From Flavobacteriaceae bacterium (GTDB lineage Bacteria; Bacteroidota; Bacteroidia; Flavobacteriales; Flavobacteriaceae): 64,000 nucleotides of DNA. Position numbers and translations under genes: made by a program. This document shows positions 26,846-35,994 of this stretch, piece by piece; position 1 is the first letter of the stretch; each line of letters begins with the position of its first letter. The notes under the pieces are model-generated. The model was not told where the DNA came from. It did no database searches and saw only the letters and a program-made list of their open reading frames with translations. The stretch spans positions 3,288,971-3,352,970 of the forward strand of contig CP031964.1 in assembly GCA_003443635.1 (NCBI GenBank), given 5' to 3'.

Positions 26846-27427
26846 ATGAAAGATAAAAAAGACATAACAGGTATAATTCTCGCAGGAGGACAAAGCTCAA
26901 GAATGGGAACCGATAAAGGGTTACTCCATTTTAAGAACAAACCTTTTATTTTATATAGTATTGAGGCTTTAACACCTTTGGTAAATGATATTATTATCGT
27001 AAGCAATAATCCTGATTATGATATTTTTAATCTCAATCGCGTTAACGACGCTATTGAAAATGCAGGGCCATTAGCAGGCTTATATTCTGGTTTATTGCAT
27101 TCTAAAACGGAAGACAATTTGGTACTTAGTTGTGATGTCCCGCTAATAAACAGTACAGTTTTAAATATAATTGCTGATAATTTAGAGGATGAATTTGATG
27201 TTGTTCAGGTAGAAAGCAAAGGTAAATCAATGCCAATAATTGCCGCTTATAAAAAACGATGCATGTCTAAATGTTTAGCTTTATTAGATGATGGAGAACG
27301 ACGTCTTCGCAATGCTGTAAAACAGTTTAAGACTAAGACTATTCCACTAGAATCTGACTTGCATTATTGCACAATGAATATTAACACACCAAATGAATTA
27401 GAAACCATTAAAATTATAAACGTGTGA
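26846..27427 (+). CDS. mobA: Molybdenum cofactor guanylyltransferase MobA
   Basis: 193 residues from the ATG at 26846; an in-frame TTG four codons upstream is less likely. The nucleotidyltransferase signature LAGGQSSRMGTDKG is exact for MobA, followed by VSNNPDYD, GPLAGLYSG and the metal-binding SCDVPL segment. It adds GMP to molybdopterin to make the guanine dinucleotide cofactor used by DMSO reductase-family enzymes, such as the formate dehydrogenase further along this island. Its stop overlaps the moaD start by four bases (GTGA). Confidence 0.92.
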   Translation: MKDKKDITGIILAGGQSSRMGTDKGLLHFKNKPFILYSIEALTPLVNDIIIVSNNPDYDIFNLNRVNDAIENAGPLAGLYSGLLHSKTEDNLVLSCDVPLINSTVLNIIADNLEDEFDVVQVESKGKSMPIIAAYKKRCMSKCLALLDDGERRLRNAVKQFKTKTIPLESDLHYCTMNINTPNELETIKIINV

Positions 27428-27657
27428 CCATAACTATTAAATATTTCGGATTGCTTTCAGAAGTCACTCAATGTAATGAAGAGGTTATAGAATGCACAAA
27501 AACTTCTATCTCGGGATTACTAAATATCCTTTTTAACAAGCACCCTGAGTTAAAACATAAAGATTTTCAAGTTGCTCAACATCAAGAAATAGCTTCAAAA
27601 GAAGATCTTATCTCTAGTAATGAAATTGCATTATTACCACCTTTTGCAGGTGGATAA
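27424..27657 (+). CDS. moaD: Molybdopterin synthase sulfur carrier subunit MoaD
   Basis: A 77-residue ubiquitin-like protein that ends in the functional Gly-Gly (LLPPFAGG), to which MoeB attaches AMP and then sulfur. The N-terminus is ITIKYFGLLSEVT as in MoaD. The start is GTG at 27424, which overlaps the mobA stop, indicating translational coupling. It is followed 12 bp later by moeB. Confidence 0.93.
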   Translation: MTITIKYFGLLSEVTQCNEEVIECTKTSISGLLNILFNKHPELKHKDFQVAQHQEIASKEDLISSNEIALLPPFAGG

Positions 27658-27669
27658 ATTAAATTATAA

Positions 27670-28746
27670 ATGAATAGATATAGCAGACATATTTTGCTTC
27701 CAGAAATCGGACAATCTGGACAAAACAAAATCTCTAATGCCAAAGTGTTGGTTATTGGATCTGGTGGGTTAGGTTGTCCTATTCTACAGTATTTAACTGC
27801 AGCAGGAGTTGGCACTATCGGGATTGTTGATTTTGACAATGTGGATATCACCAACCTTCAACGTCAGGTTTTATTTGGCGAATCTTCTTTAGGTGATAAT
27901 AAAGCATTAGCTGCAAAAAAGCAATTACAAGATTTAAACCCTACGATTACCATTAACGCATATCCTGAGAAATTAACTTCAGATAACGCTTTAAATTTGT
28001 GCAATCAGTATGATATTATTGTAGATGGCACCGATAATTTTTCAAGTCGTTATTTAATTAATGACAGTGCTATACTTACTGATAAGCCCCTAGTTTATGG
28101 AGCCATTTACAAATTTGAAGGACAAGTCTCTGTATTTAATTACAAAAATGGCCCAAGTTATCGTTGTTTGTTTCCAAATCCGCCACAAGAAGGCACTATG
28201 CTTAATTGTTCAGAAATTGGAGTTTTAGGAGTTTTACCGGGTATTATAGGAACAATGCAAGCAAATGAAGTGCTAAAAATCATTTTAGGTTTAGGCAATA
28301 CTTTAAGTGGGCAATTACTTTGTTACAATGCTTTAAATAGCAGCACTACAACACTAAAACTAAAGCGATCAGGTTCCGAAATTAAAAAGGTTCTGGATCA
28401 AAAAGAGCAGTTCATTAACATTCATAAAAATGAAATCAATTGTGAATTACCTGTTCTTGAAATCTCTATTGAAGATGCGCTTCAAAAAGAACAGCTTCAA
28501 TTTATAGATGTTCGTGAATTCCATGAACAACCTAAGTTAGACGACCATTTAAATCCAATTGAAATTCCGCTAAGTATACTTCACAATCATTTAGATAAAA
28601 TAAATCAAGACTCAGAAGTTGTGGTATTCTGTCAGTCGGGAATTCGAAGTAAAAAAGCAATATCTATTTTACAGGAACACAATATAAAAAATTGTTATAG
28701 TTTAAAAGGAGGCGTATTTGCTTTCTTAGAACACACAAGTCATTAA
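27670..28746 (+). CDS. moeB: MoeB/ThiF-like adenylyltransferase with C-terminal rhodanese domain
   Basis: A 358-residue E1-like enzyme that adenylates the MoaD C-terminus. The ATP site is VIGSGGLGCPILQYL (Gly30-Gly35), followed by DFDNVDITNLQRQ, a DGTDNFSSRYLIND segment and CSEIGVLG. The last 100 residues form a rhodanese domain (FIDVREFHE, catalytic Cys near 321 in VVFCQSGIRS), giving a MOCS3-like one-chain adenylation and sulfur-transfer enzyme. The structural zinc site of MoeB looks degenerate: the first CxxC reads SYRC near residue 162, and no second CxxC precedes the rhodanese linker. Confidence 0.9.
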   Translation: MNRYSRHILLPEIGQSGQNKISNAKVLVIGSGGLGCPILQYLTAAGVGTIGIVDFDNVDITNLQRQVLFGESSLGDNKALAAKKQLQDLNPTITINAYPEKLTSDNALNLCNQYDIIVDGTDNFSSRYLINDSAILTDKPLVYGAIYKFEGQVSVFNYKNGPSYRCLFPNPPQEGTMLNCSEIGVLGVLPGIIGTMQANEVLKIILGLGNTLSGQLLCYNALNSSTTTLKLKRSGSEIKKVLDQKEQFINIHKNEINCELPVLEISIEDALQKEQLQFIDVREFHEQPKLDDHLNPIEIPLSILHNHLDKINQDSEVVVFCQSGIRSKKAISILQEHNIKNCYSLKGGVFAFLEHTSH

Positions 28747-28757
28747 TTTTAAAGATT

Positions 28758-29201
28758 ATGAGTGATAAAAAATTGAAAAACGTTTTTAAGCATGGTGCCA
28801 TTCCAGCATCATTTATAGGTGAATCTATTGCAAAACATCAATCTAAAACAGGGATTGGTGCACATAATATTTTTTTAGGTCAAGTACGCGCAGATACCAT
28901 TAATAATAAAACGGTTTCCGCAATTGAGTATACAGCTTATGAAGAGATGGCCAATACAAAGTTTGCAGAAGTACGTGAAGCTACTTTTGAGAAGTTTAAT
29001 TTAACCTGTATGCACATCTATCATAGTTTAGGAACTGTAAAAACAGGTGAAATTTGCATGTTCGTTTTTGTATCCTCGCTAAGACGAAAAGAAGTTTTTA
29101 AAGCGATTGAATATGTAGTAAATGAAATAAAAGATAAAGTTCCTGTATTTGGAAAAGAGATTTTTGAAGATGAAACACATCAATGGAAGGTTAATAGTTG
29201 A
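28758..29201 (+). CDS. moaE: Molybdopterin synthase catalytic subunit MoaE
   Basis: A 147-residue large subunit of molybdopterin synthase, which converts cyclic pyranopterin monophosphate to molybdopterin with two MoaD thiocarboxylates. Recognised by GAHNIFLGQVRAD, AIEYTAYEEMANTKF, IYHSLGTVKTGEICMFVFVSS and the catalytic C-terminal lysine region KDKVPVFGKEIFED. It is in the same operon, 11 bp after moeB. The following 142 bp gap before moaCB contains a short direct repeat (TTGAATC) and no gene. Confidence 0.93.
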   Translation: MSDKKLKNVFKHGAIPASFIGESIAKHQSKTGIGAHNIFLGQVRADTINNKTVSAIEYTAYEEMANTKFAEVREATFEKFNLTCMHIYHSLGTVKTGEICMFVFVSSLRRKEVFKAIEYVVNEIKDKVPVFGKEIFEDETHQWKVNS

Positions 29202-29343
29202 ATCATTTAATTGTTGAATCGTTTTTTGGATAAGAACTAATAAACAATATTATATTATGTCGCATATTTTCTCTTTTGAAAAATTAAATGCATTACGCAA
29301 CTCCCAGTTAAACAACTAAACGAAAAAACGGATAAACATTATA

Positions 29344-30255
29344 ATGGTAGACATTACACATAAAACTAATACTTTAAGAATTGCAACAGCTCAGGCAATT
29401 ATAAAAGTTAGCAGCATAGAAACTATTCAGGCCATACAGAACAAAACTGTTCCTAAAGGAGATGTTTTTGCAATGAGTAAAGCTGCGGGGTTATTAGGTG
29501 TTAAAAAAACTCCTGATTTGCTCCCCGATTGCCATCCATTACCAATTGAATATACAGGAATTGAATATAATATTAACGATCTAGAAATTACTATACTATG
29601 TACAATTAAAACCATTTACAAAACTGGGGTTGAAGTTGAAGCGATGCACGGAGCTAGTGTAGTAGCATTAAATATGTATGATATGCTAAAACCGATAGAT
29701 AAAGGTGTTGAGATTCATCATATAAAATTACTAGAAAAGAAAGGTGGTAAATCTGATTATAAAGATTCTTTTAGAAAAGACATTACTGCTGCTGTTATTG
29801 TATGTTCTGATACTATTTCTGCAGGTCAAAAAGAAGATAAAGCGGGAAAAGCGATTATTTCAAAATTAGAAGCTTGCGATGTTTCTATTTCAGATTATAT
29901 TATTATTCCAGATGAAAAAGAGATCATTCAGAATAAAGCAAAATACTATCAAGAACAGAATATAGATTTAATTATTTATACTGGTGGCACAGGTTTATCA
30001 AAACGTGATGTTACTCCAGAAGCTCTAAAACCTATCTTGGATCGTAATATTCCTGGAATAGAAGAGGCGATTCGTAGTTATGGACAAGATCGTATTCCAT
30101 ATTCAATGTTATCCAGAAGTGTTGCAGGCACACTTAAAGATAGTTTAGTTTTGGCATTACCTGGGTCTACAAACGGCGCCAAAGAATCTATGGATTCTAT
30201 TTTTCCTGCGGTGTTACATATTTTTAGAATTTTAAAAGGTGCAAGACACGATTAA
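29344..30255 (+). CDS. moaCB: Fused cyclic pyranopterin monophosphate synthase and MogA/MoaB-like protein (MoaCB)
   Basis: A 303-residue natural fusion. Residues 1-150 are MoaC (MVDITHKTNTLRIATAQAII, LPDCHPLPI, VEVEAMHGASVVALNMYDML), which makes cPMP together with MoaA. Residues about 155-303 are a MoaB/MogA domain (AVIVCSDTISAGQKEDKAG, LIIYTGGTGLSKRDVTPEA, LALPGSTNGAKE), which adenylates molybdopterin. The two activities are separate early and late steps of the pathway. The stop overlaps the moaA start by one base (TAATG). Confidence 0.94.
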   Translation: MVDITHKTNTLRIATAQAIIKVSSIETIQAIQNKTVPKGDVFAMSKAAGLLGVKKTPDLLPDCHPLPIEYTGIEYNINDLEITILCTIKTIYKTGVEVEAMHGASVVALNMYDMLKPIDKGVEIHHIKLLEKKGGKSDYKDSFRKDITAAVIVCSDTISAGQKEDKAGKAIISKLEACDVSISDYIIIPDEKEIIQNKAKYYQEQNIDLIIYTGGTGLSKRDVTPEALKPILDRNIPGIEEAIRSYGQDRIPYSMLSRSVAGTLKDSLVLALPGSTNGAKESMDSIFPAVLHIFRILKGARHD

Positions 30256-31262
30256 TGAAACAAAAAAGTCACATATTAACAGATACTTTTAAAAGAGCAC
30301 ATAGCTATTTGCGAATCTCATTAACAGAGCGTTGTAACTTGCGCTGCTCATATTGTATGCCTGCAGAAGGAATTCCGTTATCTCCAAAATCTCATCTCAT
30401 GAACTTTGATGAAATTTATACCATTGCTAAAACTTTTGTCGGCCATGGAGTGACCAAGATCCGACTTACTGGTGGTGAACCTTTAGTTCGTAAAGATGCA
30501 GCAAAAATTATTGAAAGGTTAGCTAGCTTACCTGTAGAATTATCTATTACCACAAATGCAGTGACTGTAGATCGTTTTATTGATGTTTTTAAAGTCAACG
30601 GCATTAAAAATATTAATGTGAGCTTAGATTCTTTAAATGCAGAAAAATTTAAAGAGATTACTCGTAGAAGTTATTTCGAAAAAGTATACAACAACATCTT
30701 ATTATTAGTTTCTGAAGGATTTAATGTAAAACTAAATGCAGTTTTAATGAAAGGGTTTAATGATAATGAAATCATTGATTTTATAAACTTCACAAAAGAT
30801 AATACGATTAATGTACGATTTATTGAATTTATGCCTTTTGATGGCAATAAATGGGATTTAAAGAAGATGGTGTCCTATAAAGAAGTGATGAATTATGTTA
30901 GTGATACTTTTGAAAAGAAAGATATTATTCGCTTACAAGATACACCTAACGATACTTCTAAAAACTATAAAATAGAAGGTTACAAAGGTTCTTTTGCTAT
31001 TATTAGTTCTGTGACTAATCCCTTTTGTGATAGCTGCAATCGTATTCGATTAACAGCTAATGGTCAATTAAAAAACTGTTTATTTTCTGCTACAGAATCT
31101 GATCTTCTAACGCCACTTCGTGAAGGAAAATCGATTGAGCCCATTATTCAAAAAGCCATACAAGCAAAATTTAAAATGCGTGGCGGAATGGATACTATAG
31201 AAAAATTACAAGAGCCAAAATTGCATTCAAAAAATAGAAGTATGATTACTATTGGAGGGTAG
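30255..31262 (+). CDS. moaA: GTP 3',8-cyclase MoaA (radical SAM)
   Basis: A 335-residue radical SAM enzyme that starts molybdopterin synthesis from GTP. The N-terminal cluster is Cys27, Cys31, Cys34 in ERCNLRCSYCMP; the second C-terminal cluster is indicated by NPFCDSCNRIRL and LKNCLFS near residues 255-280. GGEPLVRKD and the RGGMD tail (expected GG-terminal activating part) are present, ending in TIGG. Normal length. It is the last gene of the Mo-cofactor operon, overlapping moaCB by one base. Confidence 0.95.
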   Translation: MKQKSHILTDTFKRAHSYLRISLTERCNLRCSYCMPAEGIPLSPKSHLMNFDEIYTIAKTFVGHGVTKIRLTGGEPLVRKDAAKIIERLASLPVELSITTNAVTVDRFIDVFKVNGIKNINVSLDSLNAEKFKEITRRSYFEKVYNNILLLVSEGFNVKLNAVLMKGFNDNEIIDFINFTKDNTINVRFIEFMPFDGNKWDLKKMVSYKEVMNYVSDTFEKKDIIRLQDTPNDTSKNYKIEGYKGSFAIISSVTNPFCDSCNRIRLTANGQLKNCLFSATESDLLTPLREGKSIEPIIQKAIQAKFKMRGGMDTIEKLQEPKLHSKNRSMITIGG

Positions 31263-31354
31263 TTTAATTCATTTTATCGATTTTATTGATTTTCAATAAA
31301 CAGAGAGAGATTTTTTAATAACTTGGATAGCTTGAACCAACTACTTATCATAAA

Positions 31355-34312
31355 ATGAAGAAAATATTAAGCTTAGTATTAATCATACTTATTAATATTA
31401 ATTTAAATGCTCAAGAGCAAATTACTGATTTCAAATCACAAATAGGAGATAAAAGTTCTTCTCCTTCAAATTTTATTGAATTTAACGAATCTATATATTT
31501 TACAGCAACTACCGAAAGTTTTGGAAGAGAAATATGGAAAACTAATGGAAATACTGATAACGCTGTTCTTTTAAAAGATATAAATCCTGGAAATGATAAT
31601 GGTATTATTTCACCAAGCTTTGTTATCTTAAATAATTTAATATACTTTATTGCTAGCGATGGTACTTCTTCAGGTGAATTATGGCAAACGGACGGAACGA
31701 CTCAAGGAACTTTTAAAGTTACAAATTTCATAAATTCTAACACTTCCGGTTTAACTTTAGTAAATAACGAGTTTTTTTTTCTTACCCAAACAAGTGATTC
31801 TTCTCTACAGAGGCTATGGAAAAGCAATGGAACAAGCTCAGGAACAATTGTTGTAAAAGAAGACATTCCAGCTAGCTCTTCAGGTTATAAAGGAAAGTTA
31901 AACGATCTTTTTATGTTTAGCGTTAGAGTTCCAAGTACAAACGGATCAAAGGTTTGGAGAAGCGATGGTACAGAACTAGGAACCTATTCTCTAACGGATG
32001 CCTTAGGAGGAAATGGCTCAGGCTCTGGAGGCACTTCTTTTTTATCACAATACATTAATTTTAATAACGAATTATATTTTATTGTTAGAAGTAGTTCTAT
32101 TTTTGGAACCAATAGTGTTGGGATAATGAAAACTGATGGAACTATAGCAAATACTGTTCCTGTAAAAGGAATTCATAATGGGAGTAATGCAGGAGGAACT
32201 ACAGGTATTATTAATTATGGTAGTGAGATTCTATTGGACAACAAGTTATACTTTTCATTTTTTCAAAAAGATTTCAACAGACTTTTTATATGGGAAACCG
32301 ATGGTACAGAAATTAATACTAATAAAATATACGATTTAAACAATAGTACTTATTTTATTCCATCCGAACTTTCAAAAAAGAATAATTCTCTTATTTTTTG
32401 TAGTGGGAATGCTTCTGGAGGAACCTCGTTATTTGATTTAAATGTAATCAATTCGATTTTAACAGAAATTAAAGAATTAGCAAATAACACTCCAAGTCCA
32501 AGATTTTTTAGCCCAACAAATAGTTTTACAAAAATAGATCAAATAAATTCTAATCAATTTTTTATTGATGTCTCTCTAGACAGATCTATATCAACAAAAA
32601 TAGGTTGGGTTTCAGATTTTACAACAAGTTTTACTTCACGAGCTACTTATCTTGATCAAGTAAGATCTGTTTTTTCTTTTAATGATCTTATTTATTTTTC
32701 AAAATCATCAACAATGGAAGGTTTTGAATTATGGCGATCAGACGGCAGTCAATCTAATACTTTACTAATTGATAATATTAATAAATCTAATTTTGGTCTT
32801 TCACCTACGACAAGTATTTCCGTTTTAAACAAAAGTTTAATTTTTAATACAAATGATGGTCTTATAGGAGATGAACTATGGATTTATAACACCAATAATT
32901 CAGAATTAAACCTCTTGAAAGATATTAATATAGGGCCAAATAGTTCAACTCCAAGGGAGCTAACACTCTATAATAATAACATATTTTTTAGTGCCAATGA
33001 CAATATAAATGGTAACGAGTTATGGAAAACTGATGGATCTGCATCAGGAACATTAATTGCACATAACATAAATCAAAATAACACATCTTCTATTCCGCGT
33101 TTTCTCAAAGAGTTTAATAATAGTTTGTATTTCATAGCTAGAAGAGATAATCTTTTTTATTTGTTCAAAAAAACTGAATCTGAGCTTATTACTTTGAAAG
33201 ATTTAGGGCAAGATTTTAGTGGTGGAGCTATTAGTGCAACTCAATTAGAAACATCAGGTAATTATATTTATTTTTCAACTATCTCTGGCACTTTATGGAG
33301 GAGTGATGGAACTGAATCTGGAACTATTATTTTAAAAACTTTTAATGATATTGGCAAAATGATTGATGTTAATGGAACATTATATTTTCCTACATCCTCA
33401 AGTGAAACAAACGGTGAAATTGAATTACATAAAAGTGATGGTACAATCGCAGGCACCGTTTTGGTTAAAAATATTGAACCTGGTTTTTCTGCTTTTCCCA
33501 CCAATTTAACTAATGTAAATGGAGTTATTTATTTTTCTGCAGAAACATCAAATGAAGGAAGAGAGTTATGGAAATCTGATGGAACTGAAAATGGAACTAT
33601 CCAAGTAACCGATATCAATCCAGGAGTATCTGGTTCAATCTCTAATCCTCAGAGTACAGCAGTAATAACTTTTGCTATTGATCAAAGTTTTAATGTGTTG
33701 GAAAATGAAGTTTTTTTTAACGCAAACGACAACGTTAATGGTTCTGAGTTATGGAAATCTGACGGGACTGAATCGGGGACATTATTAGTTAAAGATATAA
33801 ATAGTGGTTCAACTGGATCTAATCCTTCTGAAATGACAGTTATTAACAATGAGTTATATTTTCAAGCATACGATCAAGAAAATGGAACAGAGTTATGGAA
33901 ATCAGATGGGTCAACCGCAGGAACAACTTTAATTTCGAATATCCTACCTGGAAATCAAAGTTCACTTCCTAGTAACATTCTAGCAATAGATAATGATTTA
34001 TTTTTTGCTGCTGAGACTATTAATGATGGTCGACAAATATGGAAGTTTCGAAATGGGGTTACATTAAGTACTTCTGAGTTTTCAAATAATGAGTTAATTT
34101 CAATTTACCCTAACCCTGCTCGTGATCTTATACACATTAATACTAGAAGTCAGATAGATAAAATGAATATTTATGATTTAAATGGGAGGTTAATCAAAAG
34201 TTATTTTCCAACTTCAAACAGTATTGATATAGCAGAAATTAATCCAGGAATGTACTTAATGGTTTATGTAATAAACGGAACAACTAATACAAAAAAAGTA
34301 ATTAAAATATAA
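31355..34312 (+). CDS. Secreted ELWxxDGT-repeat protein with type IX sorting domain
   Basis: A 985-residue protein with a signal peptide (MKKILSLVLIILININLNAQ) and at least twelve ELWKSDGTxxGT-like repeats, among them ELWQTDGTTQGT, KVWRSDGTELGT, ELWKTDGSASGT, TLWRSDGTESGT and ELWKSDGTENGT. This pattern forms beta-propeller-like blades in Bacteroidetes surface proteins. The C-terminus (ISIYPNPARDLIHINT, MNIYDLNGRLIKSYF, INPGMYLMVYV) is a type IX secretion sorting domain, so the protein is secreted or surface-attached. Function is unknown. It is inserted between moaA and the MocA/XdhC pair, although nothing ties it to molybdenum. Confidence 0.88.
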   Translation: MKKILSLVLIILININLNAQEQITDFKSQIGDKSSSPSNFIEFNESIYFTATTESFGREIWKTNGNTDNAVLLKDINPGNDNGIISPSFVILNNLIYFIASDGTSSGELWQTDGTTQGTFKVTNFINSNTSGLTLVNNEFFFLTQTSDSSLQRLWKSNGTSSGTIVVKEDIPASSSGYKGKLNDLFMFSVRVPSTNGSKVWRSDGTELGTYSLTDALGGNGSGSGGTSFLSQYINFNNELYFIVRSSSIFGTNSVGIMKTDGTIANTVPVKGIHNGSNAGGTTGIINYGSEILLDNKLYFSFFQKDFNRLFIWETDGTEINTNKIYDLNNSTYFIPSELSKKNNSLIFCSGNASGGTSLFDLNVINSILTEIKELANNTPSPRFFSPTNSFTKIDQINSNQFFIDVSLDRSISTKIGWVSDFTTSFTSRATYLDQVRSVFSFNDLIYFSKSSTMEGFELWRSDGSQSNTLLIDNINKSNFGLSPTTSISVLNKSLIFNTNDGLIGDELWIYNTNNSELNLLKDINIGPNSSTPRELTLYNNNIFFSANDNINGNELWKTDGSASGTLIAHNINQNNTSSIPRFLKEFNNSLYFIARRDNLFYLFKKTESELITLKDLGQDFSGGAISATQLETSGNYIYFSTISGTLWRSDGTESGTIILKTFNDIGKMIDVNGTLYFPTSSSETNGEIELHKSDGTIAGTVLVKNIEPGFSAFPTNLTNVNGVIYFSAETSNEGRELWKSDGTENGTIQVTDINPGVSGSISNPQSTAVITFAIDQSFNVLENEVFFNANDNVNGSELWKSDGTESGTLLVKDINSGSTGSNPSEMTVINNELYFQAYDQENGTELWKSDGSTAGTTLISNILPGNQSSLPSNILAIDNDLFFAAETINDGRQIWKFRNGVTLSTSEFSNNELISIYPNPARDLIHINTRSQIDKMNIYDLNGRLIKSYFPTSNSIDIAEINPGMYLMVYVINGTTNTKKVIKI

Positions 34313-34313
34313 T

Positions 34314-34907
34314 TTAAATTAATCTGTTATAATCATCTTTGGTATCAATATCTGTCAATTTATCTTCAGAAATCATTACTGAATTAGTTTTTTCATTCTC
34401 AATCAGTTCTTTAGCGCCAAAGTCATTATTCAAATTAGATAGCTCTTTAAAATATACTGCATCAAAAATAGCAGGTACACCTTCTTTATATTTATTATAA
34501 GAAGTTGTAATAATCTTATGTTTCTTATTTAAAAAAGATTCTATTAATGTGTTTAAGTGAGTAACATCTATAAATGGTTGATCTGCTAATACTATTAAAA
34601 TTCCATCAAAAGTTTTTTTTAAGCTTCGAATATATTTTGCCCCACTAGCAATCGAGCTTCCCAATCCGTTTTGCCAATTAATATTATGTATAATTTCAAT
34701 TGGATAAGATTTGATTTTAGAACTCATCAATTTAATATTTGCGCCTAAAACTACAAACGTATGCTCAATATTTAATTCTAAAACTGTTTCAATAGTATGC
34801 TCTAATAAAGTGGTATGCTTCCATGGTAAAAGTTGTTTTGGAATCCCCATCCGGTTAGATGCTCCAGCAGCAAGGATTAAAATAGCTATGTTTGGTGTTT
34901 TAGTCAC
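34314..34907 (-). CDS. Nucleotidyltransferase of MocA type (molybdopterin cytidylyltransferase-like)
   Basis: A 197-residue NTP transferase with ILILAAGASNRMGIPKQLLPW, the variant signature of MocA rather than MobA, and VLADQPFIDV as the metal-binding motif. MocA adds CMP to molybdopterin for xanthine-oxidase-family enzymes. The start is GTG at 34907, 11 bp after the XdhC-family gene. It is on the opposite strand to the mobA operon and beside the xanthine-dehydrogenase-like genes, which supports the cytidylyl assignment. Confidence 0.85.
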   Translation of the reverse strand: MTKTPNIAILILAAGASNRMGIPKQLLPWKHTTLLEHTIETVLELNIEHTFVVLGANIKLMSSKIKSYPIEIIHNINWQNGLGSSIASGAKYIRSLKKTFDGILIVLADQPFIDVTHLNTLIESFLNKKHKIITTSYNKYKEGVPAIFDAVYFKELSNLNNDFGAKELIENEKTNSVMISEDKLTDIDTKDDYNRLI

Positions 34908-34918
34908 TGCTCTAGATT

Positions 34919-35932
34919 TTAATCATGAATTCCTCCCGACTTATCTCTTAATGAAATAGGTTTTTTATTTCTAATTACACTTAATATTTCTGAGATAATC
35001 GATACCGCAATTTCTTGAGGTGTTTCTGCGCCAATATCTATCCCCGCTGGTGCATAAATACAATCTAAAAACACATCATCTATTTCTGGATAATACTCTA
35101 TAAATTGAGATAATAATTGCTCTCGGCGTTTATTAGCTCCTAAAATTCCTAAATAAGCAGGTTTAGTGTTTTTTAAATGTATTAGATATTTTAAATCCGA
35201 TGCATAATTATGAGTCATTAATACAATAGCTGTTTGATCGTCAATTTTAGAAACATCCATCATATCTGCAACTACTGAATAAAATTTTGCCGCTCCAGGA
35301 AAGTCTTTAATTGTTTTTTGTTCTAAAGGTCCGGAAACAATTGTTACTTCCCAACCGTTTAAATTCGCAAATTGGCATAATAAAACTGCATCATGTTCTG
35401 CACCAATAATCATCAATTTAAAACACGGTGGTAACTCTTGCTTAAAAACAGATATGTCAGTTTTAGTATTCTCTATTCTATTCGAAATTAGGAATATCTT
35501 ATTTTTAAATACAACTTCACTTCCTAATGCAGAATTAGACCCTTCTTCTTTTATATAACATGATTGAATATTGAACTTTATTCTATCTTTTAAAGCCAAT
35601 TGAAAAGCTTCAAAAAAGTCAGTTTTAACTTCGAATTGCTCAATTAAAATATATAAAATGCCTTCACAACCTAAACGATATCTTCCATCATAGGTCATAA
35701 TTTTAGACACGCCCGTTTTAAAAACTGATTCTGACTGCAACAACACTTCCTTTTCAACACAACCTCCGCTAACAGCTCCTATCATTTTGCCGTTTTCTAA
35801 AATCAACATCCTTACACCTGGTCTACGATACGATGAGCCATCAAGTGCTACAACAGTTGCCAAAACAGATTTAAGTCCGTTTTGCTTAGCAAGCAAAGCG
35901 TTTTCAACAATAGTTTTAAATTCGTGAGTCAT
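34919..35932 (-). CDS. XdhC/CoxI family Mo-cofactor maturation protein
   Basis: A 337-residue protein with the XdhC_CoxI N-terminal block (VLATVVALDGSSYRRPGVRM, GAVSGGCVEKEVL) and a C-terminal Rossmann block (KLMIIGAEHDAVLLCQFA, VLMTHNYASDLKYL, YLGILGANKRREQLL). XdhC proteins bind molybdopterin and aid sulfuration and insertion into xanthine-dehydrogenase-family enzymes. Its gene lies directly after such an enzyme and 11 bp before the MocA-like gene. Confidence 0.92.
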   Translation of the reverse strand: MTHEFKTIVENALLAKQNGLKSVLATVVALDGSSYRRPGVRMLILENGKMIGAVSGGCVEKEVLLQSESVFKTGVSKIMTYDGRYRLGCEGILYILIEQFEVKTDFFEAFQLALKDRIKFNIQSCYIKEEGSNSALGSEVVFKNKIFLISNRIENTKTDISVFKQELPPCFKLMIIGAEHDAVLLCQFANLNGWEVTIVSGPLEQKTIKDFPGAAKFYSVVADMMDVSKIDDQTAIVLMTHNYASDLKYLIHLKNTKPAYLGILGANKRREQLLSQFIEYYPEIDDVFLDCIYAPAGIDIGAETPQEIAVSIISEILSVIRNKKPISLRDKSGGIHD

Positions 35933-35940
35933 ATATTACA

Positions 35941-35970
35941 ACAAAAAGCCTTTTCTCAAAGGCTTTTTGT
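35941..35970. terminator. Intrinsic terminator between large oxidoreductase subunit and xdhC
   Basis: Perfect 13-base stem ACAAAAAGCCTTT/AAAGGCTTTTTGT around a TCTC loop, with a T-rich foot on either strand. It should end or attenuate the minus-strand transcript of the oxidoreductase subunits before xdhC, so maturation proteins may be made at a different level. Confidence 0.85.
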
Positions 35971-35994
35971 TTTTATTTTAATAGTTATAAATCT

